Part shown: positions 8,711 through 15,365 of the stretch, piece by piece | How the letters are laid out: every line of letters starts with the position of its first letter | Position numbering within the stretch: position 1 is the stretch's first letter | Origin: CAYWTS01 sp964461265 | GTDB lineage: Bacteria > Bacteroidota > Ignavibacteria > Tepidaquicellales > OLB5 | NCBI GenBank assembly: GCA_964461265.1 | Contig: CAYWTS010000002.1 | Span: 62,001-126,000, forward strand | Direction: 5' to 3' | Length of the DNA: 64,000 nucleotides | The notes under the pieces: model-generated | Seen by the model: only the letters and a program-made list of their open reading frames with translations | Told to the model about the DNA's origin: nothing | The model's database searches: none | Made by a program: the position numbers and the translations under genes

Positions 8711-9499
8711 ATGTTCATAGATACACACGCACATCTTAATTATCGTGAACTTCGAAGTGAATTGAACGATTTGCTTTCCCGTGCTGTAGATACAGGTATT
8801 GAAAAAATATTAGTTCCCGCCACCGATTTATCCTCATCTTACGAAGTCATTGAATTAGTACAAAAACATAATATGCTTTATGGAGCTGTGGGAATACATC
8901 CTGCCGAGTTAAAACATTTTGATGAATCACATCTCGTTCAAATTGAAATGCTTACAAGTGAAAGTAAAATTGTTGCTATAGGAGAAATCGGACTTGACTA
9001 CTACTGGAAACCTTACAATGCTGACCTCGAAAAACATGTTTTGAGACAACAGTTAAAGATAGCAAAACATAAAAATCTGCCTGTTATACTGCACAACCGC
9101 GAATCATCGGTCGATTTAATGACCATTATAGAAGAAGAATATGAAAACGGTAAACTAAAAGGACAATTCCACTCATTCAGCGGTGATGCCAAAATGGCTA
9201 AGAGATGTGTTGATATGGGATTTTATATCTCGTTTACCGGTAACATAACATACAAGCCTAATGATAAAACTCTTGAAGCATATAAAATTATAAAAGAAAC
9301 ACCATTAACAAATCTTCTGCTTGAAACTGATACACCATATTTGCCTCCTGTTCCCTACCGGGGCAAACGTAACGAACCTGCTTACTTAAAATATTCAGCA
9401 CAGAAAATTGCAGAATTGAAAGAAGTAAGTATTGATGAAGTCGCAAGGGTAACAAGTGATAATGCGAGAAGATTATTTTCATTTAATACTATATTCTAA
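8711..9499 (+). CDS. tatD: TatD-family metal-dependent hydrolase
   Basis: The 262-residue protein has all TatD metal ligands: DTHAHL at the N-terminus, Glu in GEIGLDYYW (about residue 97), His in ILHNRES, His in FHSFSG and Asp in ETDTPYLPP. The C-terminal RGKRNEP is also typical. Family members are DNA 3'-exonucleases or quality-control nucleases of TIM-barrel fold. Whether this one is TatD or the YcfH/YjjV type cannot be decided from sequence. It lies 61 bp after rpsR with a hairpin between them. Confidence 0.9.
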   Translation: MFIDTHAHLNYRELRSELNDLLSRAVDTGIEKILVPATDLSSSYEVIELVQKHNMLYGAVGIHPAELKHFDESHLVQIEMLTSESKIVAIGEIGLDYYWKPYNADLEKHVLRQQLKIAKHKNLPVILHNRESSVDLMTIIEEEYENGKLKGQFHSFSGDAKMAKRCVDMGFYISFTGNITYKPNDKTLEAYKIIKETPLTNLLLETDTPYLPPVPYRGKRNEPAYLKYSAQKIAELKEVSIDEVARVTSDNARRLFSFNTIF

Positions 9500-9538
9500 A
9501 TTTTATAATAAATGAAATTTATATAAAATATTATAACT

Positions 9539-10042
9539 ATGCACAACCTCAAAAACCTAACACGTGAAGAACTTGAAAAACTAACAGAAGCTTATGCATT
9601 AAGCTGGCTAGCACATGACGGATGCTGGTTCCTTGCCTCGGAAGAAAAGTATGGAATAGATACTGCAATAGAGCTTGATAAAAAAGCCTGGGAACGCTTT
9701 GCTCCGGTTGAAGCTAAGCGAATAATGAAGGTATTTAATTTCGAAGCGGGCGGCGGGTTAAAAACACTTGAAAAAGTATTAAATCACAGGATGTATTCGC
9801 TGATAAATGAGCAAAGCTTTGAATGGAAAGATGATAACACTTTGGTTTTTAAAATGATTAACTGCCGTGTTCAAAATGCACGCAAACAAAAGGGTCTTGA
9901 ACCATTTCCTTGCAAACAGGTAGGGATAGTAGAATTTACAAACTTTGCAAAAGCAGTTGACGAGCGTGTGCAAATAAAATGCATCTCATGCCCGCCCGAC
10001 AGTGTAAAAGACTACCACTGTGCCTGGGAGTTTAAAATATAG
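9539..10042 (+). CDS. DUF6125-like protein
   Basis: This 167-residue soluble protein has the pattern I associate with DUF6125: ALSWLAHDGCWFLASEEKYG near the N-terminus, a central MINCRVQNARKQKGLEPFPCK block, and a C-terminal half with CISCPPD and YHCAWEF. The conserved Cys residues could bind a metal or an Fe-S cluster, but no biochemical function is known to me. It lies 39 bp after tatD on the same strand and is followed by a MITE-like repeat. Confidence 0.7.
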   Translation: MHNLKNLTREELEKLTEAYALSWLAHDGCWFLASEEKYGIDTAIELDKKAWERFAPVEAKRIMKVFNFEAGGGLKTLEKVLNHRMYSLINEQSFEWKDDNTLVFKMINCRVQNARKQKGLEPFPCKQVGIVEFTNFAKAVDERVQIKCISCPPDSVKDYHCAWEFKI

Positions 10043-10056
10043 AACATAATTAACCG

Positions 10057-10184
10057 GGGCTGTCTTAAAAGGCAATTTTTTTGCAAAAAAACTGTAACCG
10101 CAACTTTCATTGTTGCGATAATGCAAGAAAATTGCAACGCAGCCATAAAGACTGCGGATACAAAAACACTTTTGAGACAGCTCC
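10057..10184. repeat. MITE-like repeat family 1, copy A (short form)
   Basis: A roughly 128-bp inverted-repeat element begins GGGCTGTCTTAAAAGG and ends CTTTTGAGACAGCTCC. Inside are nested hairpins such as AATTTTTTTGCA/TGCAAGAAAATT and CCGCAACTTTC/GTTGCGATAA. The three other copies are at 40014, 54416 and 60917. It encodes no protein and lies between genes. Confidence 0.85.
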
Positions 10185-10295
10185 TGAAACGAACCCTATC
10201 TTCACAATTCATATAAAAATTTAATTTTTGAATTTCCCAAATTAATATTTCCTTAACAATTGGGTTATATGTTTGTGTTACACCCCTTTTATTCA

Positions 10296-10511
10296 ATGAA
10301 TACATTTTATGACCATATTAATAACCCGGTTGTTAAATCCGAGTTTGAAAAAGCAGTCAGCAAATACCGCAGATATTATCGTGAAAAATTTTATCCTAAA
10401 GACACAAGTTTCGTAGAAGCTGAAGAATACTCAATAAAACTCTCTAGAGTAAGAGCGGAAATAGATTTTATTGAATTATATTATGATTTCTCGGACGAAC
10501 TTGGTGCTTAA
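10296..10511 (+). CDS. Small hypothetical protein
   Basis: I start this gene at ATG 10296 (MNTFYDHINN, 71 residues). An open frame continues upstream to TTG 10260, but that extension is hydrophobic and lacks a ribosome-binding site. The product is charged and mostly helical with Tyr-rich stretches (YRRYYREKFYP; FIELYYDFSDELGA). No family is recognised. A hairpin that terminates the opposite-strand gene follows. Confidence 0.5.
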   Translation: MNTFYDHINNPVVKSEFEKAVSKYRRYYREKFYPKDTSFVEAEEYSIKLSRVRAEIDFIELYYDFSDELGA

Positions 10512-10524
10512 AGATGAAAATTTA

Positions 10525-10550
10525 CAAAAAACCCGGCAAAATAACCGGGT
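10525..10550 (-). terminator. Rho-independent terminator for the beta-barrel operon
   Basis: ACCCGG (10531-10536) pairs with CCGGGT (10545-10550) with an 8-nt loop. Read on the minus strand, a run of six T residues follows the stem directly. It lies between convergent genes and fits the end of the 12220-10617 operon. Confidence 0.65.
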
Positions 10551-10616
10551 AAAATTAAAACGAAATAAATGCTATTTATAACTAATTTATTTTTCTAAAG
10601 ATAAATAAAACTTAGA

Positions 10617-11273
10617 TTAAAGTATAAACTTAACACCTGTATATACATAAAAAGTAGATGTTCTGATACTTTTAACAAGTTCGTTATTACCAAGGTTATT
10701 TAATCCGCCGTATTCATATTTCACACCAAGCAAAGCCCCAAGGTGTTTCTGGAAAAGGTAAGTTCCCTGCAGACTCCCGGTAAGCCCGAGGTCAAAATTC
10801 TTTGCTTTATATAAAGCAGATTCGTCCTGTGAAAGAAGCAGCCCGAAATATGGTCCTGCATTTCCATCTATTATAACCTTGTCAATTTTAAAATCGAAAT
10901 AAAACAACAGAGGAATCACAAAATAATTAAGGCTTGTGTTTGTATTGCTTACGGTTTGAAATCCTTTCGAGGTATACTGCAAACCTGTGCAAAATCCATA
11001 ACCGAGGAAATCTACTGCCAGCACAGCTGCAATTCCAGGTCCTGTTTTGGAAGAGGTATTGTTTATAGTATTTGAAGTATCCGTTTGACTCAACTCAAAA
11101 TTTGTAGTCGAAAAGTTCAATCCTAACTGCAAATCGAGGCTGAGATTAAATAACCCTGATTTTTTTGCAAGGCTGAGCTTCACATCATTCATATAGGGTT
11201 TATCACCAGCATAACTCAGCCCGGTATAAGCTGTAAATAATACTAATAAAAATACAACAGATATTGTTTTCAT
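10617..11273 (-). CDS. Outer-membrane beta-barrel protein
   Basis: The 218-residue protein has a signal peptide (hydrophobic to about residue 21, LSYAG). Alternating strands follow: LSLDLQLGLNFST, YGFCTGLQYTSKG, YFVIPLLFYFDFKI, AGPYFGLLLSQ, LGALLGVKYEYG. It ends in VYTGVKFIL, the aromatic/hydrophobic end expected for BamA recognition. The pattern resembles PorT/OmpW-like 8-stranded barrels. It lies 29 bp downstream of the PorD-like gene, so a T9SS-related role is possible but only inferred. Confidence 0.75.
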   Translation of the reverse strand: MKTISVVFLLVLFTAYTGLSYAGDKPYMNDVKLSLAKKSGLFNLSLDLQLGLNFSTTNFELSQTDTSNTINNTSSKTGPGIAAVLAVDFLGYGFCTGLQYTSKGFQTVSNTNTSLNYFVIPLLFYFDFKIDKVIIDGNAGPYFGLLLSQDESALYKAKNFDLGLTGSLQGTYLFQKHLGALLGVKYEYGGLNNLGNNELVKSIRTSTFYVYTGVKFIL

Positions 11274-11302
11274 TTTATACTCCTGTAATAATTTTATTTA
11301 AG

Positions 11303-12220
11303 TTACTTTGTGCTATAATCTTCATAGGTTGAGCTGTGGTCAGGGTCAATTTCAGCCAATCGCCTGTAAATGGTTTTATCATAATAATCGACTAGTGTCT
11401 GGGCAATCTCCAGATACTTTGTATCAAAAAATGCTTTAATCATAAACGATCTGACTTCTGTTTTCTTAACACTCCCGATAAGTTCAACAGCTTCTGCAAT
11501 TCTTGTTAATGCTTGTCTTTTATTGAATTGTATCGAATCAATACCGCTGAAATGGTACATCCATAACGCTTTGCGGAAATTGTTATATTTAGGATTAAGC
11601 ATTTCCTGGACAAAAGCATTTCGTGAAGGCTTTGTGATCGAGTTATCCATCCATCCGCTGAATGAGCCGGACGCAATTGCAAGGTTAACAATATTCTGGG
11701 CTTTCCTGTAACGATCACTGCCCAATTGCTCTTCCCAGGTATCATCGTCAAGTCCAACAATCATGAATGCATAGTAATCAAGAAAGCTGGTAAGCGAATT
11801 AAATTTCAGGTCATCACGGTAAAAGGTCTGTCCCTTCACATAATTGAAATCCCATTTTTCATCAAGAACCCTCAACAGAGTCGTATAGCTGTTGGGCACA
11901 CGGAAAACATATCTTTGAATCGAAACCAGCACCTGCGCCTGGTAGCTTTCATAGCTTGTTGCGGTTTGGAAGATAAATTGGAATGTGCATTTAATTTTGT
12001 ATGGCTGGCTTCTGATATCGTTTACAATAACTTCATCGGTGAACTTTGTTTTGGATAGGTAGTTCTGTATATCCTGCTTAAAGTTGGAAAGCCTGTCCCT
12101 GACATCAACGTTCAGCTTATCCATATTCACATCTATCGTAGGATCCAGTTCCTGAGAAATTAAATATCCTGCACCGTTTACAAATATGAATATAACTATT
12201 AAAAAAATCTTTTTTAACAT
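11303..12220 (-). CDS. porD: PorD-like T9SS-associated protein (DUF4835)
   Basis: The 305-residue exported protein has a signal peptide to about residue 23. It follows the DUF4835/PorD pattern: an N-terminal KFTDE region, two beta-rich blocks with YQAQVLVSIQRYVFR, then LTSFLDYYAFMIVGLDDDTW, KAQNIVNLA, SGWMD and MLNPKYNNFRKALWMYHFSGID. In Bacteroidota, PorD is needed for type IX secretion, though its exact role is unclear. Its presence fits the seven sorting-domain proteins in the window. A barrel protein gene follows after 29 bp. Confidence 0.85.
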   Translation of the reverse strand: MLKKIFLIVIFIFVNGAGYLISQELDPTIDVNMDKLNVDVRDRLSNFKQDIQNYLSKTKFTDEVIVNDIRSQPYKIKCTFQFIFQTATSYESYQAQVLVSIQRYVFRVPNSYTTLLRVLDEKWDFNYVKGQTFYRDDLKFNSLTSFLDYYAFMIVGLDDDTWEEQLGSDRYRKAQNIVNLAIASGSFSGWMDNSITKPSRNAFVQEMLNPKYNNFRKALWMYHFSGIDSIQFNKRQALTRIAEAVELIGSVKKTEVRSFMIKAFFDTKYLEIAQTLVDYYDKTIYRRLAEIDPDHSSTYEDYSTK

Positions 12221-12307
12221 TGACCAGTAAAGTTAATATATTAAAAAATTATATAACCAAATCTAATATTACAATCCAAAATAAAATTTGTTTATGTTAT
12301 TAATAAA

Positions 12308-12451
12308 TTACTCAAGTTGACCGCCACCATAATAAAAACCGTTAAAACGGTTGTTAAGTGCCATTTTTCCATCAATCCCCGATATGAATGTCGGGGTTAC
12401 TAAATAATTATAATTATTAACTTTACTTATTTGAACGGTTAACTTGAGTAA
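12308..12451. repeat. MITE-like repeat family 2, copy 1
   Basis: A 144-bp element has terminal inverted repeats TTACTCAAGTTGACC and GGTTAACTTGAGTAA. Inside is a perfect hairpin CCGTTAAAACGG and a CCCCGATATGAATGTCGGGG hairpin. A second copy, inverted, lies at 62239-62382 with about 85-90% identity by eye. Its right end forms the 3' end of the small pseudogene 12423-12644. Confidence 0.85.
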
Positions 12452-12644
12452 CATTATTTAAAATTCTCGCAATTCTAATATCTACTTCTATCCCTTCAAG
12501 CTGATTTTTGGGCGGAAATTTCCCAAATGCTTTTACCTGTTTATACAGCTCTTCGAAAATTTTTAGGTTTTTCTAATAATCAGACTCCGAATTTTTAATA
12601 AGGTTGTTTTCGAACACCGCCCAGGATTTTTTATTCTTAATCAT
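12423..12644 (-). pseudogene. Small conserved helical protein, interrupted by in-frame TAG
   Basis: The frame begins at ATG 12642-12644 and would encode 73 residues, but codon 24 is TAG. On either side the reading is protein-like: MIKNKKSWAVFENN before, then KNLKIFEELYKQV and NQLEGIEVDIRIARILN after. I recognise this as a small family seen in many bacteria (R/KNL.IFE.LY...G.FP..D.LEGIEVDIRIA). Its last ten or so residues (TQVNRSNK) are encoded by the inverted repeat of the MITE, so the natural C-terminus has been replaced. Neighbours are the thioesterase and PorD genes on the same strand. Confidence 0.7.
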
Positions 12645-12648
12645 CGTT

Positions 12649-13107
12649 TCAATTCTTAATGATTTCCATATCTTTTCCTTCGAAATTCAGTAATGCATTC
12701 CTGAAAACATCCGGGATTTTTTCAGGCAGGTTAGTATCCGGGTTTAAATTGACATGTACCGATTTTTGGTTAACAAGCAATGCATTACTTTCGGGATTAA
12801 TCAAAATGTGCTCGAAACAAAAACTGGTATTTTTGATATATGAAACACGGGTATAAACATCTATCAGGTCATCCAGTCTGGCAGAGTTATGATAGGTTAT
12901 ATCGTTTCGTTTAACTACAACCTTTATCCCGTTTTCCAGCAACCCATTGGGTTTGGGGCGAAATCCGAGTTTCCTTGCATATTCCATCCTGCCGATTTCC
13001 GAGTATTCAAGGTATATAGCATTGTGTACTATACCCTGCGAATCGACCTGGAAATTCCTTACCCTTACGGTGAATTTATGTTTATATTTACTTAGGTCTG
13101 CCTGCAC
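12649..13107 (-). CDS. Acyl-CoA thioesterase (4HBT hotdog family)
   Basis: The 152-residue protein has the FadM/YbgC-type hotdog signature: a first strand HKFTVRVRNFQVDSQGIVHNA with the active-site Asp near residue 22, then YLEYSEIGRMEYARKLGF. A later block, VVKRNDITYHNSARLDD, carries the usual partner region. Such enzymes hydrolyse acyl-CoA or acyl-ACP thioesters; the substrate is unknown. Its start overlaps the end of the AbiEii-like gene by 20 bp. Confidence 0.85.
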   Translation of the reverse strand: MQADLSKYKHKFTVRVRNFQVDSQGIVHNAIYLEYSEIGRMEYARKLGFRPKPNGLLENGIKVVVKRNDITYHNSARLDDLIDVYTRVSYIKNTSFCFEHILINPESNALLVNQKSVHVNLNPDTNLPEKIPDVFRNALLNFEGKDMEIIKN

Positions 13108-13762
13108 GTTTTTTAAAAATATCTGAAGTGTATTTCGTCACTTCTTTAATAAAAAATTTTTTTATATGATCCCAGCTGCATTTCTGTAAAAAAACAGGAT
13201 CCGGGTCAAAATCAGCATCTGAAAAATAAATCAAAGACTTCATTAAAATTGGAATTTCATCCTTCAAGACATGAAATTTCCTGGAATAATAACTGAGTAA
13301 ATCATCGAGTGTATATTTTTTTTGTAAAATAAAAAATAAATCTATGAAATCCTTTTTGGTACCTCTGCCATGTACAGAAGACAATTTCATGGCTGCAATA
13401 TCTTTAATACCTGCAATTTTAATATTATTAATCCGTTTTTGTTTTTTCTCCAATAATGGATAAGGGAACATTAAAAAACTTATTAAAGTATTATTAATTT
13501 TGCAGTGTAATGTTCCTTTTTCTCTGCCGATTGTTTTATATTTTTCAGCAAATTTTAATTCAAGTAATTTAGAAATCTTCAAAGGTTCAAAATACTTTTC
13601 CGAAAAAAAATCCAGATCGGCAGAAATCCTGTGATATAACTGCAAAGCCAGAGCTGTTCCCCCAGCAAGGTAAAAATTCTCGGAAAACTTTTCCTTACTT
13701 AATAATTCCAGAATCTGTTTTTCTTCTTTTGTAATAACCTTTTTTTCTTTATCTTTTTCCAA
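13088..13762 (-). CDS. AbiEii/AbiGii-family nucleotidyltransferase toxin
   Basis: The 224-residue protein carries the AbiEii nucleotidyltransferase motif: FYLAGGTALALQLYHRISADLDFFS at about 29-53, with the GG and DLDF residues that bind nucleotide and metal. The central IKDIAAMKLSSVHGRGTKKDFIDLFFIL block is also diagnostic. AbiEii toxins modify tRNA 3' ends or GTP and give abortive phage defence. The upstream gene is its likely DUF6922-type antitoxin, overlapping by 64 bp. Base composition is somewhat more AT-rich than its neighbours, suggesting mobility. Confidence 0.85.
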   Translation of the reverse strand: MEKDKEKKVITKEEKQILELLSKEKFSENFYLAGGTALALQLYHRISADLDFFSEKYFEPLKISKLLELKFAEKYKTIGREKGTLHCKINNTLISFLMFPYPLLEKKQKRINNIKIAGIKDIAAMKLSSVHGRGTKKDFIDLFFILQKKYTLDDLLSYYSRKFHVLKDEIPILMKSLIYFSDADFDPDPVFLQKCSWDHIKKFFIKEVTKYTSDIFKKRAGRPK

Positions 13763-14031
13763 TTGATATTATTTTTTTTGAAATTCTTAAGAAGAAGAAA
13801 CCAAAAATTAAAATTAACATCCGAAAAAATCTGCCATCCGCGGTCAGAAAAATATTTCGTAATTTTACTGTAACCGGAATTATTAAATAGCCATTGAATC
13901 TGTGTGAGATTACCGAATTGAAGAATCCGCTCTATAATCATTCTCTCAATCTTTTGGGGATCATTTTTTCTAATGTCAAATTCCCAAAGAAGATGACTTA
14001 TACTATTAGGTATTTTATTAATGTAAAACAT
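13699..14031 (-). CDS. Putative antitoxin (DUF6922-like)
   Basis: This 110-residue protein has the DUF6922 pattern: SHLLWEFDIRKNDPQKIERMIIERILQFGNL, then NNSGYSKITKYFSDRG and a Phe/Leu-rich helix. The C-terminus is strongly basic (KKIKKKRLLQKKK). DUF6922 genes are commonly paired with AbiEii nucleotidyltransferases, and this one overlaps the toxin start by 64 bp. A role as antitoxin or autoregulator is inferred from that pairing. It begins 14 bp after the threonine aldolase gene's stop, same strand. Confidence 0.75.
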   Translation of the reverse strand: MFYINKIPNSISHLLWEFDIRKNDPQKIERMIIERILQFGNLTQIQWLFNNSGYSKITKYFSDRGWQIFSDVNFNFWFLLLKNFKKNNINWKKIKKKRLLQKKKNRFWNY

Positions 14032-14045
14032 AATAAAGGATATAA

Positions 14046-15083
14046 TTACCCTTCTGTTAATAAACTTCTGAATATATCAAGAGTTTTCTCAACCTCTTCC
14101 ATTTTTACATCCAGGTGGAATACAGCCCTCAGGCTGCCGTAGCTTCCGTCACTTATCAGTACACCATTGGCTTTAAGTTCTGATTTGAATTTATCAATCC
14201 TCTGTGGAGGTCTGTTAAGCCTGAAAATAACAATATTGGTTTGAACAGTATCAAGATCGATTTGAATATCATTCAGCTTCGATATTTCAGTTGCAAATTT
14301 TTTAGCTTTCGCATGGTCTTCTTTCAGCCTTTGAACATTATTTTCCAATGCATAAATGGCACCTGCTGCAATAATCCCTGCCTGACGCATACCACCCCCT
14401 ATTATTTTCCTGTACTTATGTGCTTTTACGATGGTTTTCTTATCACTGCATAAAATTGAACCGACCGGGGATCCCAGTCCCTTTGAAAAACAAAACGAAA
14501 TCGAATTTACATAAGAAGCATATTCTTTCACAGAAATCCCAGTCTCGGCACTTGCATTAAATATCCTTGCTCCATCCATGTGAATACGTATATTTTCATT
14601 ACTTGCCAGTTCACTTATCTCTTTAATCTTATCTATCGGGAAAATAGTACCGCCTGCACGATTATGAGTATTTTCGAGGCAAATTAATGCAGTTTTGGGG
14701 AAATAATATGCTCGGGGACGAATGTGTTTTTTAACCTGTTCAGCTGTAAAAACTCCATTTATACCCATAATGGGAAATACCTGAACGCCTGAAATAAATG
14801 AAGGAGCAGACGTTTCGTAATTCAGAATATGTGATTCATATTCAAGCAGAATTTCATCACCGGGATTAGTTTGCGATTTAATGGCAAGCTGGTTAGCCAT
14901 ACAACCGGATGGAACGTAAAGAGCAGCTTCCTTGCCCGATATATCAGCACACATTTGCTGCAGCTTGTTTATCGTAGGGTCTTCGCCATAAACATCGTCA
15001 CCTACTTCAGCATTAGCTATTGCCTGCCGCATAGCAGCCGAGGGTTTTGTTACTGTATCGCTTCGAAGGTCTATGAAATTCAT
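14046..15083 (-). CDS. ltaE: Low-specificity L-threonine aldolase
   Basis: This 345-residue PLP enzyme splits L-threonine or allo-threonine to glycine and acetaldehyde. Diagnostic blocks are IDLRSDTVTKPS at the N-terminus, VGDDVYGEDPT, the substrate loop ENTHNRAGGTIFP, HMDGAR with the PLP-pyridine Asp, and SFCFSKGLGSPVGS with the Schiff-base Lys at about 200. Length is normal. The toxin-antitoxin pair lies directly downstream. Confidence 0.93.
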   Translation of the reverse strand: MNFIDLRSDTVTKPSAAMRQAIANAEVGDDVYGEDPTINKLQQMCADISGKEAALYVPSGCMANQLAIKSQTNPGDEILLEYESHILNYETSAPSFISGVQVFPIMGINGVFTAEQVKKHIRPRAYYFPKTALICLENTHNRAGGTIFPIDKIKEISELASNENIRIHMDGARIFNASAETGISVKEYASYVNSISFCFSKGLGSPVGSILCSDKKTIVKAHKYRKIIGGGMRQAGIIAAGAIYALENNVQRLKEDHAKAKKFATEISKLNDIQIDLDTVQTNIVIFRLNRPPQRIDKFKSELKANGVLISDGSYGSLRAVFHLDVKMEEVEKTLDIFRSLLTEG

Positions 15084-15101
15084 TCGTAATTCATATAGAT
15101 T

Positions 15102-15305
15102 TTAAAAATTAATATCACCTGTTATTTTTTTAATTTGTTCTTTTAATGGAGTTATGCTCGTATTTACGGTATTCCAAATAACTTTCAATTGAATATTCCC
15201 GTAATTATGGACTAAAATATTCCTCATCCCTTTAATCTTAGCCCAAGCGACTTCTTGATATTTATCTTTAATTTCTTTAAGCACTTCAACCGAAACCTCA
15301 CCTAT
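15102..15305 (-). pseudogene. HepT-like RNase toxin, C-terminal remnant
   Basis: The open stretch matches only the C-terminal half of HepT (DUF86). It reads from IGE through KIKGMRNILVHNYGNI, which contains the RNase Rx4-6HxY motif, to KVIWNTV and a terminal helix. A stop lies right upstream at 15306-15308, and the N-terminal helices (about 50 residues) are absent. No MntA antitoxin gene is adjacent. The GTG-started 60-residue product may still be translated, but I regard the gene as a remnant left between gyrA and ltaE. Confidence 0.75.
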
Positions 15306-15365
15306 TTACTTCAAAAAGTCTGATATTATTAGTACAGATGGAGCGGTTCTGCTAACGGTCAGAAA

